DNA from: Prevotella sp.
GTDB lineage: Bacteria > Bacteroidota > Bacteroidia > Bacteroidales > Bacteroidaceae
DNA length: 64,000 nt
Reading direction: 5' to 3'
NCBI GenBank assembly: GCA_017449495.1
Contig: JAFTFO010000033.1
Location: 1-64,000, forward strand
Shown here: positions 7,701-15,713 of the stretch, piece after piece
How the letters are laid out: each line of letters begins with the position of its first letter
Position numbering within the stretch: the first letter of the stretch is position 1
Made by a program: the position numbers and the translations under genes
The notes under the pieces: generated by a model
Seen by the model: only the letters and a program-made list of their open reading frames with translations
Databases searched by the model: none
What the model was told of the DNA's origin: nothing

Positions 7701-9191
7701 TTAGAACGGGCTGTCGCCGCTGTTGAAGTTGTCGGGCTTGGCAATTGTCGAGTTGGGGTCTTCAGGGGCATTGACGGTGACTATGCAGGAGGCAGTGTAT
7801 CCGCCGTCTTTGGTTGTTACGGTGATGGTGGCCGTTCCTACTTGGTGGGCTTCTATCGTGCCATTTTCGACACTAACGATATTATTGTCGCTTGATTTCC
7901 ATATAACTTCTTTAATCGAAGCATTATCAGGATATATGATGTAGAAGAGTGGTGCCTTTTTTCCGACCAGGAGCGACAGAAATGAAGAATTGAGAGTCAC
8001 GCCAAGCACGGGGTAAAGGTACGCAGATATCACAGTAACTGTACATGAGCATTTCTTCGCATTCTTATAACCCTTTGCATTACAGGCAATTTTTACCTTT
8101 CCAACCTTCTTCTTTGAAGTCAACTTACATTTTACCAGATTCTTTGATTTAATCTGGCCGGCTTTCTTGACTTTAGCAATCTGTGTCTTTTTCGAATTCC
8201 AAGTGATCTTCTTTACTCTTGCATTGGTAGGTGCTATTTGCACTTGAAGTATTACTGAGGTATGTCGAGGCAAATTGAAATTTTTGTTCTTAAAGAACAC
8301 CTTCCTAATCTTGATTTTCTGTTGTTTCTTTGCTCTGGTCTCAGCTTTTTGTTTCACATAAAAGACTTTGCCGTTCACCACCACTTTTCCTCCGAAAGAA
8401 ATGGAGGTTATTTTAACTTCATCATCCATTACCACGGAGAAGGTGCCACTATTATGATACAGAGAGATTTGATATTCATCCCTGCCAGTGGAGATGTCTG
8501 TAAAATATAACAGCCCGTTTTTGACATTGGATTTACCGCGTGTCATCATTCTGGAACCCGCTACCGACTCGTCGTCATCATCGTCGCCATCGTCATCATC
8601 ATCGTCATCATCATCGTCGTCGTCAGCTTCCTCAATCTCGTCTTCGTCAAACGGCATGGGGATCACGTCGCAATCATCGTCGTCATCATCGTCATCCAAA
8701 TCATCGTCATCCAAATCATCGTCATCATCTTCATTGATAAACTCTTCCTGGATTTCGCCGTCGTCATCATCATCGTCGTCTTCCAAGTCTTCATCAGAGT
8801 CATCGTCCATCAGGCCGGGGACTAACGATCCATCGTTATCACCACGGGTGGCGCTGGGGGTCTGGAGCACGTACTTGTTGCCCACTCGCTTGAAGTTAGC
8901 GACCTTCTCCACACCGTCTTCTGTGTAATAGACTTCGGTGATGGAACCCTCCTGGCGTGATTCGTCCATCAGTGTCTGCACCTGGGCGATGCGCTGGTTT
9001 TCGATTTCCTCAGGCGTCGGCTGGGGTGTCGGCTCAGGTTGGGGCTGAGGTTCCGGCTGCGGCTGGGGCGTCGGCGTGGGTTCTGGTACTACGGGATTGT
9101 CGATCATGTCTTCAATCTCGTCACAACTCGTGATGCCCGTGCCGACAGACAGCACCAGCATCATCATCAGAATTCGTGATAGTTTCTTCAT
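7701..9191 (-). CDS. Asp-rich, Pro-spaced lipoprotein with Big2-like domains
   Basis: This is the first gene of the lipoprotein operon, 496 residues. A lipoprotein signal peptide (TSC) is followed by a PEPTPTPQPQP spacer (~33-62) that would lift the protein through the envelope surface. Residues ~128-213 are dominated by aspartate, with runs of 7-12 Asp. A strongly basic Lys-rich segment (~270-370) then leads into two Ig-like/Big2-type domains; the last ends TVTTKDGGYTASCIVTV. The opposite charges could fold on each other or bind calcium and mineral surfaces; that is inference. Asp codons alternate GAT/GAC, giving a near-triplet repeat at 8561-8800. The function is not recognised. It is transcribed from the duplicated promoter at 9256-9335. 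Confidence 0.75.
   Translation of the reverse strand: MKKLSRILMMMLVLSVGTGITSCDEIEDMIDNPVVPEPTPTPQPQPEPQPQPEPTPQPTPEEIENQRIAQVQTLMDESRQEGSITEVYYTEDGVEKVANFKRVGNKYVLQTPSATRGDNDGSLVPGLMDDDSDEDLEDDDDDDDGEIQEEFINEDDDDDLDDDDLDDDDDDDDCDVIPMPFDEDEIEEADDDDDDDDDDDDGDDDDDESVAGSRMMTRGKSNVKNGLLYFTDISTGRDEYQISLYHNSGTFSVVMDDEVKITSISFGGKVVVNGKVFYVKQKAETRAKKQQKIKIRKVFFKNKNFNLPRHTSVILQVQIAPTNARVKKITWNSKKTQIAKVKKAGQIKSKNLVKCKLTSKKKVGKVKIACNAKGYKNAKKCSCTVTVISAYLYPVLGVTLNSSFLSLLVGKKAPLFYIIYPDNASIKEVIWKSSDNNIVSVENGTIEAHQVGTATITVTTKDGGYTASCIVTVNAPEDPNSTIAKPDNFNSGDSPF
8561..8800 (-). repeat. GAY (Asp) codon microsatellite inside the lipoprotein gene
   Basis: The plus strand reads as imperfect (TCA/TCG) triplets, i.e. 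minus-strand GAT/GAC codons in four blocks separated by short acidic linkers. Because units are triplets, slippage would change Asp-run length without breaking the frame. Confidence 0.85.
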
Positions 9192-9255
9192 TATTTTATT
9201 GGTTTATAATTTAGTTCACTTATTGTTGATCAATTATGTCACACGGGGGACATGT

Positions 9256-9335
9256 CATATCATCATCTTTCTGGCTGCAAATATACAACAAGTTTTCCAA
9301 TAAGCCAAACTTTTCTGCCAAATTCTGGCGCACAC
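9256..9335 (-). repeat. Duplicated promoter/leader block, copy 2
   Basis: This is the second copy of 3359-3438. The TATATTTG box is at 9278-9285 on the minus strand, 87 bases upstream of the Asp-rich lipoprotein start, so this copy drives the four-gene lipoprotein operon. The word TATGTCACACGG next to it (9236-9247) is also found near copy 1 (about 3470-3481). Confidence 0.85.
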
Positions 9336-9360
9336 GCAACTATCCACTTTATTTTGACCT

Positions 9361-9383
9361 GACAAAAGAACCGTCCCTCTGTT
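9361..9383. repeat. REP-like half palindrome (ACAAAAGAACCGTCCC)
   Basis: GACAAAAGAACCGTCCCTCT then GTTAG closely matches one arm of the 60-base inverted repeat inside aguA (24831-24890), with one or two changes. It is a single arm in the space just beyond the MNT gene end. Confidence 0.7.
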
Positions 9384-9392
9384 AGCATGTTC

Positions 9393-9710
9393 TCAGGCAG
9401 CGATTCCTGTACGCATGACTTCACGGTAGAGCATAGAGTCTTCGTGGTCTTCAAGAAGTACTGGCTCTATCAGGACATTTACTTTTCGGATGTCTGCCCA
9501 GAGGTCAGCCCATTGCTCCCATTTGTTTGTGATTTCTCCCTCAGCGACAATCACAGCAACGTCTATATCGCTATCAGAATTTGCAGAGCCCTTGGCGTAC
9601 GATCCATACAAATAGACCTTTGGCTCAACACTGTAGCGAGGAGTTATCACACGTTTGAACTCACGAACGAATTCTAAGACTTGTTGCAGGCTAAGCGCTC
9701 TTCTATCCAT
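9393..9710 (-). CDS. MNT-type nucleotidyltransferase (HEPN/MNT antitoxin-like)
   Basis: This is a 105-residue minimal nucleotidyltransferase. The hallmark YGSYAKGSANSDSDIDVAVI contains the GSxxxG and D-x-D metal site. A third acidic residue follows in the NVLIEPVLLED strand. In MNT/HEPN modules this protein adenylylates or otherwise neutralises the HEPN ribonuclease. Here the upstream HEPN gene (9674-9890) is broken, so the antitoxin is orphaned. The MNT start (9710) overlaps the end of the HEPN remnant by 37 bases, the usual arrangement when both are intact. Confidence 0.85.
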   Translation of the reverse strand: MDRRALSLQQVLEFVREFKRVITPRYSVEPKVYLYGSYAKGSANSDSDIDVAVIVAEGEITNKWEQWADLWADIRKVNVLIEPVLLEDHEDSMLYREVMRTGIAA

Positions 9711-9890
9711 CGTATCAGTTCTTTTGTTTTATCCAAGAGATACTGGCTAGCCTCCTTGTTGAGCATTCTTGCTGCATCGAGTTTTTGCTCAGGATAGCGA
9801 GCCTCAAGCCATGGTCATGATTCAACTGGGCCACTTGCAAATCTTGCTCTACTATTTCGAGCCATTTATTTACGATTTTTCTCTTGCCAT
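9674..9890 (-). pseudogene. HEPN toxin remnant, internally deleted and frameshifted
   Basis: Translating the minus strand in two frames recovers the beginning and end of a HEPN protein. The N-terminal helix reads KWLEIVEQDLQVAQLNHDHGL. After a frame change near 9810 comes the C-terminal part EARYPEQKLDAARML..LLDKTKELIRWIEERLA, ending at 9674. The middle third, which would hold the RxxxxH ribonuclease motif, is absent, and the presumed ATG at 9890 is also out of frame. A TATATTTG box survives at 9917-9924. This looks like a toxin inactivated by deletion, with the antitoxin retained. Confidence 0.65.
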
Positions 9891-9916
9891 ACAAATATTG
9901 TTACGCATTCACGCTG

Positions 9917-9924
9917 CAAATATA
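9917..9924 (-). promoter_or_regulatory. -7 box of the decayed HEPN/MNT module
   Basis: Minus strand TATATTTG followed by CAGCG, 27 bases before the HEPN remnant's first ATG. It is still likely to transcribe the MNT gene. Confidence 0.6.
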
Positions 9925-10065
9925 GGCAATATTTCCGAAAGTTCCAAGGATTTGATGATAAAAATTCAAGGGTGGGCATGAAGACAAGCCATAAACTCGA
10001 ATGACTTGACTGTTATTTGACTTAAAATCATTCAAAGAAAAAAGTAAATGAGATAATCCAAAGTT

Positions 10066-10525
10066 AATGACATATGACATAATTGCGATTGTATATATTT
10101 GTGTTTTATCGGTTTACATCTAAAAGGAAAGTCGTATTAATGACATAAAAATGACATAGAAATGACATATTAATGACATAATAGGCATGAGTGAAGGGGT
10201 TTGAAGGCAGGAAAGTGGAAGAAAGGTGGCTGGTAACTCGGAGAAAGGTGGCTAGTAACTCGGAGAAAGGTGGCTGGTAACTGGGAGAAAGGTTAGGGTA
10301 AAGTCGGAGTTTGGTATAGGTAAACTCCGAGTTTAGTATAGGTAAACTCCAGAAGTAGTTAGACCGAAACATCTGAAAGGATAATGAAAGATAATAGTCC
10401 AAAATATGTCATTAACATGTCGTATATATGTCATTTTTATGTTGTTAAGTGCGTTTTTTCTAAAAAGCTAAAATGATGAAAGACAATAGAATAAGACAAA
10501 GAATATGTCATATGTCATTAAGAAA
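10066..10525. repeat. Iteron-like TGACATA/TATGTCA field with two tandem repeats
   Basis: The 9.93-10.65 kb gap has no gene but is highly structured. ATGACATA words occur near 10068-10080 and four times in 10139-10184. The inverse word TATGTCA recurs at ~10404-10435 and ~10504-10518. Between them lie three 22-bp units beginning GAAAGGTGGCTGGTAACT (10221-10286) and two 22-bp units GAGTTT(G/A)GTATAGGTAAACTCC (10307-10350), each itself an inverted repeat. The field ends just before the VirE/D5-like ATPase promoter and could be a replication-initiator or regulatory region. Confidence 0.75.
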
Positions 10526-10591
10526 CAAGATATCAATGAAGAAAATTTGAAAATAATAGCCAAAGGCTGCCAATTTGTGGAAAAATTGTTG

Positions 10592-10599
10592 TATCTTTG
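10592..10599 (+). promoter_or_regulatory. -7 box of the VirE-like gene
   Basis: TATCTTTG followed by CAGTCC, 52 bases before the ATG at 10651. The upstream TTG at 10597 lies inside this box and so is not the translation start. Confidence 0.7.
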
Positions 10600-10650
10600 C
10601 AGTCCGAAAAGCAAAAGAACACATCTATAACAGTCAAAAACAGAACAACT

Positions 10651-12801
10651 ATGAAAGTATCGATTATCAGAGACCAAGGCAAGCGCGAGGTAGTGAACCG
10701 CGAGACGGTGGCCCAGGTAGCCGGATTCATCCAGAAGGGCTGGCGCGAAAAGAGTGTGCGACATCTGCGCGAGCTCTACCATCTGATTACGGTGGAACGG
10801 CAGGCTGACGGACGGGCAAAAACCAATCTGAAGGGCGGCATCCAACTGGAGCGGATCTGCTTCGCCAGCGAGTTCGACAACTATCGCGGCGAACGTCGCC
10901 AGCTGGGCTATAACGGCCTGGTGGTACTGGAGAAGAACGGGCTCGAGACCTACGAGCAGGCCGTCGAGATCAGAAACAAGGTGAGCCGGATGCCGCAGAC
11001 GATGATGGCATTCCTCGGCGCATCGGGCAAGAGCGTGAAGATCGTGGTGAGGGGAGAGCTGTTTGCCGATGCCGGAGTCCCCGAAACGGCAGAACACCTT
11101 CCAATAGAAGAAGCCGACATCCGCCAGTTCCACCATAATATCTACGAGACAGCGCGACAGGCCTATCAAAGCCAGTTCGGGATGGAGATCGAGTATCTGG
11201 AGCCGCGCCTCGACAGGACGGTCTACGTGAGTGCCGACCCGGAGATTTACTTCAACCCTGATGCGATGCCCTTCTATGGCGACGCACAGCCGAAGGAGCC
11301 TATCGAGCATGTGAATATTTCTGACAAAAGCGACAGCCTGATGCCTGGGCGAACCCTCAACCGCACCTACCGCATGAACTGGCTCTTCATCGTTGAGAAC
11401 GTGCTCGGCAAATACTTCGACCTGCCGGATGCCGACCGTCAGGAATCGCTGCTGATGAGCGTGGCCAGCGCCTGTCTGGCTGAGGGCATCCCGATGGCGA
11501 GGGCTATTGCTATGTCACTCGAGCACCCAATTCTCAATAGCGACGAGCTGCTCGTCAGGAAGACCTTTTCGGCCGTCTATGCCGTCAGCCTGCAGGAGGA
11601 CTATCTTGAGAAGCACAAGCCAAAGCCGTTGGCGAGTGTGCCCAAGGAGACCATCCAGGCGATGCAGACCGAAATCTTCCTGAACGCCAACTTCGAACTG
11701 CGCAAGAACCTGATGACCGGCGTGGCCGAGTATCGTGAGAAATACGCTGAGGATCAGACGTTTAAGCCATTGACAGAGGAGGTGCGCAACGATATGACGC
11801 TCAGGGCGATGGAACTCGGATTGAAATCGTGGGACAGAGACGTGAACCGCTTCATCGACTCCACCCGCATTGAGCAGTACGACCCCGTGAACCAATGGCT
11901 CGACAAACTGCCGCAATGGGACGGCCACGACCATATCAAGGATCTCGCAGCCCGAGTGCCGACCTCGCAGCCTCATTGGGAGATGTATCTCAGGATGTGG
12001 CTCGTGGGTATGGTGGCCCAGTGGCGCGAGAGCGACAAGCAGCTGACTGGCAATGCGTTAACACCGCTTCTGATAGGCCGTCAGGGTTGCGGAAAGACCC
12101 GTTTCTGCAAGATCATCCTGCCTCCGGAACTGCGCGACTACTACAACGACAAGCTGAACTTCAAGAACGAGTTCGACCTGAATATCGCGCTGACCTCGTT
12201 TGCCATCATCAACCTCGACGAGTTCGACAAGACCTCCAATGGCCAGCAGATCGTGCTGAAATACCTGCTGAGCACCAGCGACGTGAAGTTCCGTCCGCCC
12301 TACGGAAAAACCATCAAGCAGTTTCGCCGCTACACCTCGTTCATCGGCACCACCAACCAGCAGAAGCCCCTCGTGGATCCAACGGGTTCAAGGCGGTTCG
12401 TCTGCGTGGGGGTGACTGGTAACATCGACTTCAGCGACACCGTCGACCATCGCCAGCTCTTTGCCCAGGCCCTATACCTATTTAATAATAAGGAGCGCTT
12501 CTGGCTGAACGACGACGAGATAGCCAGGCTGATCCGTGAGAACGAACCCTTCCAAAGGCTTAACGACCTGGTGGAGATGATTGGCGAGACCTTCCGCAAG
12601 CCGAAGCCATCGGAGCAGCCCCGCTGGTGGAGTCTGAAAGAGATAGCCCAAGTGCTCTCCAAACGCTATGCGAACTACGACCCCAAGACCAGCTATCAGA
12701 AACTGGGCCGAGCGCTGAGTGACCAGCAGTTTGGCTTCGAGACAGATCGCAAAACGTCAGGCCACTATTACAGAATCATCGAAAGAGAAGGTAGTAAATA
12801 A
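10651..12801 (+). CDS. VirE/D5-like P-loop ATPase with BT4734-type N-terminal domain
   Basis: This 716-residue protein has two parts. The N-terminal ~220 residues match the BT4734/BF3469-type (VirE_N, primase-like) domain of Bacteroidales. The C-terminal half is a VirE/DUF3874 P-loop domain. Walker A is GRQGCGKT (about residue 476) and Walker B is AIINLDEFDK (about 518); a polar sensor segment TSFIGTTNQQ follows. Together these suggest a primase-helicase-like replication or defence-linked protein derived from phage or plasmids; the family's cellular role is not established. ATG 10651 is chosen because it follows the promoter box. The convergent XRE gene is a usual companion in Bacteroidales genomes, and the two share a terminator. 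Confidence 0.8.
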   Translation: MKVSIIRDQGKREVVNRETVAQVAGFIQKGWREKSVRHLRELYHLITVERQADGRAKTNLKGGIQLERICFASEFDNYRGERRQLGYNGLVVLEKNGLETYEQAVEIRNKVSRMPQTMMAFLGASGKSVKIVVRGELFADAGVPETAEHLPIEEADIRQFHHNIYETARQAYQSQFGMEIEYLEPRLDRTVYVSADPEIYFNPDAMPFYGDAQPKEPIEHVNISDKSDSLMPGRTLNRTYRMNWLFIVENVLGKYFDLPDADRQESLLMSVASACLAEGIPMARAIAMSLEHPILNSDELLVRKTFSAVYAVSLQEDYLEKHKPKPLASVPKETIQAMQTEIFLNANFELRKNLMTGVAEYREKYAEDQTFKPLTEEVRNDMTLRAMELGLKSWDRDVNRFIDSTRIEQYDPVNQWLDKLPQWDGHDHIKDLAARVPTSQPHWEMYLRMWLVGMVAQWRESDKQLTGNALTPLLIGRQGCGKTRFCKIILPPELRDYYNDKLNFKNEFDLNIALTSFAIINLDEFDKTSNGQQIVLKYLLSTSDVKFRPPYGKTIKQFRRYTSFIGTTNQQKPLVDPTGSRRFVCVGVTGNIDFSDTVDHRQLFAQALYLFNNKERFWLNDDEIARLIRENEPFQRLNDLVEMIGETFRKPKPSEQPRWWSLKEIAQVLSKRYANYDPKTSYQKLGRALSDQQFGFETDRKTSGHYYRIIEREGSK

Positions 12802-12825
12802 GAAACGGCACAACAAATATATAAG

Positions 12826-12907
12826 AACACGAATTGCACGAATCTCACGAATATCTATCTGGAAATGAGCAGACGGATGGATTCGTGAGATTCGTGCAAT
12901 TCGTGTT
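12826..12907. terminator. Long bidirectional hairpin between convergent genes
   Basis: Arms 12826-12852 and 12881-12907 are perfect 27-base inverted repeats built from repeated CACGAATT/TCACGAAT words, with a 28-base loop. It separates the VirE-like gene from the convergent XRE gene and probably stops transcription from both sides. The word family is itself repetitive (CACGAAT three times per arm). Confidence 0.8.
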
Positions 12908-12911
12908 CAGA

Positions 12912-13400
12912 CTATTTCTTCTCAGGGACGAAAACCTCAAAAGTCTGGTCGTCGTAAAACACCCGGACCTCTTTGACGCGGCGTTGTGGCTTGTCAACAA
13001 CTTTTACCTCCGTTCTTTCAATTTCGGCCCGTGTATTTTTTACACTATTAAAATTGTAAGGCGCCTGGACACCCTGTTGTGGGGTGGGAGTCTGGGGCTG
13101 GTCAAAATCGAGCATCGGATTTTGAATATCTGTCCCACCATTTACACCTCTGTCAGGTGTCGGATTCAGACTGTCATCTAAGGTGGGTGAGCTAACATAC
13201 ATCTCTCCTGAACCAAACATGAGCCAGTCAGTACTGATGTTAGGAATTTTCTTTTTGATAGCTTCGACCACACTCAGGGTGGGGCGGGTGCGCTCATTAT
13301 AGATACTGCTAAGGGTGGCTGGTGCCAGACCGATGAAGTCAGCGAACACCTGTTGAGTCATGTGCTGAGACTCCATAATTTGCCTGATCCTATCTTTCAT
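12912..13400 (-). CDS. XRE-family helix-turn-helix protein
   Basis: This 162-residue protein has an N-terminal XRE/Cro-type HTH (residues ~3-65: MTQQVFADFIGLAPATLSSIYNERTRPTL). A proline/asparagine-rich linker (~75-120) follows, then a conserved short tail VKEVRVFYDDQTFEVFVPEKK. Proteins with this HTH plus tail are typically found convergent to VirE/BT4734 genes in Bacteroidales, so a regulatory relationship is likely. A TACCTTTG box lies at 13455-13462. Its target promoter is not evident; the repeat field at 10.1-10.5 kb is a candidate. Confidence 0.8.
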   Translation of the reverse strand: MKDRIRQIMESQHMTQQVFADFIGLAPATLSSIYNERTRPTLSVVEAIKKKIPNISTDWLMFGSGEMYVSSPTLDDSLNPTPDRGVNGGTDIQNPMLDFDQPQTPTPQQGVQAPYNFNSVKNTRAEIERTEVKVVDKPQRRVKEVRVFYDDQTFEVFVPEKK

Positions 13401-13454
13401 ATTTCTAATTGATGACTTTTAGAGGGCATTTAGCCGGTTATTTCTTTCAGTTTA

Positions 13455-13462
13455 CAAAGGTA
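13455..13462 (-). promoter_or_regulatory. -7 box of the XRE gene; AT-rich gap beyond
   Basis: Minus strand TACCTTTG followed by GTAAAC, 55 bases before the start at 13400. The remaining gap to 14120 is strongly AT-rich. It holds no frame with protein-like composition and no RNA gene I can recognise. Confidence 0.55.
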
Positions 13463-14122
13463 AAGCAAAATTTTGAATTATACAAGAAAGAAGAAAAGAA
13501 TTTAGATTTTTAAACTTTTGATTTGCGGTTTTAGATTTTGAAATTCAATAACGAATTACATTGGAGCGCGTGTTTAAAATCACAAATCCAAATTTACATC
13601 AATAAAGTATTACAAAGAACTTATGGAACGGAATAATGTTAAATAACTGGCTATAAATAAGGTAATTATAAGAAATTTAGGAAAATAGAGCATCTATGCA
13701 GCCATAGAAAGGCTTGTTGTGTGAGATATTTGGATGTTTTTACAGATGTTTTTCATAACTAATTGGTTTTTAGGCATTTACGCACTTGAAAACGCTGATG
13801 CATATTTATGATTATGAATTATTAAAACCGAATATTTGTATTTGTATTGTTAAATATTAAACTTTAAATATTCCCGATTTGTCACAAATTTGCATTTTTA
13901 AATTGCAAATATTTGCGCCTTGCGTTTTGGTTTTGAGAGTTAAATACGGAATTTAAAAACTTTAAAGAATGTGAATTGTAAATTTCCACGACTGCATTTT
14001 TCGATTTTTCGTCATTTCTCGCGTATTCTGGACGACGGGAGGAATTTCTAAAAATACGCGAGTTTTGAGGGGTCAGAAATCCCGCAGATCCCTTGTATTT
14101 ATCGGCTTTTGGGCCTAAAAAA

Positions 14123-14141
14123 AGCACTCACGAAAAGTGCT
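14123..14141. terminator. Terminator downstream of holA
   Basis: AGCACT (14123-14128) pairs with AGTGCT (14136-14141), flanked by an A-run on the left and TTTTT on the right. It lies 37 bases beyond the holA stop and works in either orientation. Confidence 0.65.
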
Positions 14142-14177
14142 ATTTTTGGAAATTCTATAGTCGAAAAAGGAGTTTTT

Positions 14178-15206
14178 TTAGTGCAAAATGTAAAAAATCA
14201 GTTCCTTCATTAGCTCACCTGGAGGGGTATTTGGGTTGTCCAAACCCTTACTTTTGGCATCTATTTCACGTATCTTGGAGATAATCTGCATCACTTTCAT
14301 TCCTGTGTAATTCCGCATGCCAGTCATGTAGTCTTTGGCAGCCCAAGGAGATCTCATTTCGAGCCAATCTGCTACCGCTTCCTGGCTCCTCGGATTTGGC
14401 GAATAATACGAGATCATCAGATTCTGGAAGTAATTAAAGAGCAACGGGAGAAAAGAGTAGATGCTACCAGCCTTCGGATTTTCGTCAAAATATTTGATGA
14501 TCTGATTGGCCTTGAAAACATTTCGGTTCACAATGGCATCACGGAGTTCGAATCCATTGAACTCCTTGCTCACGCCGATCTGATCCTCCACCACCTGGGG
14601 AGTCACTCTCCTATCCTGTTCCGGCAATGACAGCACCACCTTATCCAGTTCACTGGTGAGACGACTGAGGTCTGCGCCAATATTATCGGCAATCATCTGC
14701 GTGGATTTCGGATCGATGCTCACCTGACGGGTCGACAAATAGTTCTCGATGAACTGTGGCAGATCCCTGTCGCGCAGTTTTTTGCTCTCAAAGAGGACAC
14801 CAGCAGACTGGATAGCCTTCATATATTCCCGTTTCCGGCCATCTACCGTACCATTTTTGTGACACATCACCAATACTGTTGAGGGCATCGGCTGCTTGAA
14901 ATAGCGCTCCAGAGCCTCTGTATTCTTCACGTTCTGCGCCTCCTTGACGATAACCACCTGACGTTCCGCCATCATCGGATAGCGACGCGCCGTATCAGCA
15001 ATCTGCGAGGCATTCACATCCGAACCAAAGAGTATCGTCTGATTGAAATCACGCTCCTCTGGCTGTAGCACATGCTCGGCGATATAGTCAGCAATACGGT
15101 CGATATAATAGGGCTCATCCCCCATCAGATAATAGACGGGAGCGAACTTTCGCGCCTCCAAATCAGCCATAATACTGTCGAAACTTACATTTTTTGCCTC
15201 AGCCAT
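14178..15206 (-). CDS. holA: DNA polymerase III delta subunit
   Basis: This is a 342-residue delta subunit of the clamp loader, which opens the beta sliding clamp during replication. The N-terminal half has the family pattern: FAPVYYLMGDEPYYIDRIADYI, then FNQTILFGSDVNASQIADTARRYPMMAERQVVIVKEAQ. The middle domain contains ADNIGADLSRLTSELDKV. The C-terminal collar domain contains FELRDAIVNRNVFKANQIIKYF and FLPLLFNYFQNLMISYY. Length is typical. The gene is divergent from the HsdR_N-like gene with overlapping promoter boxes, an arrangement common in Bacteroidales. Confidence 0.95.
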   Translation of the reverse strand: MAEAKNVSFDSIMADLEARKFAPVYYLMGDEPYYIDRIADYIAEHVLQPEERDFNQTILFGSDVNASQIADTARRYPMMAERQVVIVKEAQNVKNTEALERYFKQPMPSTVLVMCHKNGTVDGRKREYMKAIQSAGVLFESKKLRDRDLPQFIENYLSTRQVSIDPKSTQMIADNIGADLSRLTSELDKVVLSLPEQDRRVTPQVVEDQIGVSKEFNGFELRDAIVNRNVFKANQIIKYFDENPKAGSIYSFLPLLFNYFQNLMISYYSPNPRSQEAVADWLEMRSPWAAKDYMTGMRNYTGMKVMQIISKIREIDAKSKGLDNPNTPPGELMKELIFYILH

Positions 15207-15229
15207 TGCGTTATTTCGATTATTATTTG

Positions 15230-15251
15230 TACTTTTGCGGGGACAAAGTTA
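15230..15251. promoter_or_regulatory. Divergent promoter pair, holA and HsdR_N-like gene
   Basis: TACTTTTG on the plus strand (15230-15237) faces the gene starting at 15257. CAAAGTTA (15244-15251), read as TAACTTTG on the minus strand, faces holA. The boxes are only 6 bases apart, so the two promoters must compete. Confidence 0.65.
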
Positions 15252-15256
15252 CAAAA

Positions 15257-15706
15257 ATGTTTCGATTAAACCTACCTCCATACCCAATAAAAATACAAGA
15301 GAAGGGTGAAAAACGTCAGATTTTCGACTTCCTACGTCGAAAATGGGTGGCATTGACACCTGAGGAATGGGTGCGCCAGCACTTCACCCATTATCTCACC
15401 GAGCATAAAGGTTATCCGAAGGCGCTACTCGCCAACGAGGTGGAACTACGCATCGGGGAGAAACATCTGCGCTGTGACACCTTATTATATAATAAGGAGC
15501 TGCGACCGCGGATGATCATCGAATACAAAGCCCCTACCATAAAAATACAGCAGAAGACCTTCGATCAGATTACGATCTACAATCTTCTGCTGAAAGTGGA
15601 TTATCTCATAGTCAGCAACGGCCTCCAGCACTACTGTTGTAAGATGGACTACGAGCGTCATTCTTACCAGTTCCTGAAGGATATACCGAACTACGAAAGT
15701 ATTTAA
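15257..15706 (+). CDS. HsdR_N-type restriction-like protein, stand-alone
   Basis: This 149-residue protein matches the type I restriction endonuclease R N-terminal (HSDR_N_2) domain, a PD-(D/E)XK-like nuclease fold. The residues RCDTLLY, then IIEYKAP (the E-x-K of the active site), and a later Q motif are visible. It is not part of a restriction operon. Stand-alone copies next to holA are widespread in Bacteroidales and of unknown role. The start at 15257 follows the TACTTTTG box and gives the family's usual N-terminus (MFRLNLPPYP). It converges on the zinc-ribbon gene with a 7-base gap. Confidence 0.85.
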   Translation: MFRLNLPPYPIKIQEKGEKRQIFDFLRRKWVALTPEEWVRQHFTHYLTEHKGYPKALLANEVELRIGEKHLRCDTLLYNKELRPRMIIEYKAPTIKIQQKTFDQITIYNLLLKVDYLIVSNGLQHYCCKMDYERHSYQFLKDIPNYESI

Positions 15707-15713
15707 CAAACGA

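Noticed and set aside
8488..8928. Ser-rich plus-strand frame opposite the Asp-rich lipoprotein
   Set aside because: It is simply the antisense of GAT/GAC codons (TCA/TCG); the minus-strand gene has a signal peptide, operon context and promoter.
10201..10350. Possible CRISPR array
   Set aside because: The 22-bp units are adjacent tandem copies without spacers, and there are no cas genes.
10597..10651. Upstream TTG start for the VirE-like gene
   Set aside because: The TTG lies within the TATCTTTG promoter box, so it would not be in the transcript.
12826..12907. Attachment site or transposon end
   Set aside because: The perfect 27-bp inverted repeat sits exactly between two convergent genes and fits a bidirectional terminator; no integrase or transposase is near.
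13882..14127. 81-codon minus-strand frame in the AT-rich gap
   Set aside because: Its composition (Asn/Ser/Arg-rich, no family pattern) and position over the holA terminator suggest a chance frame.
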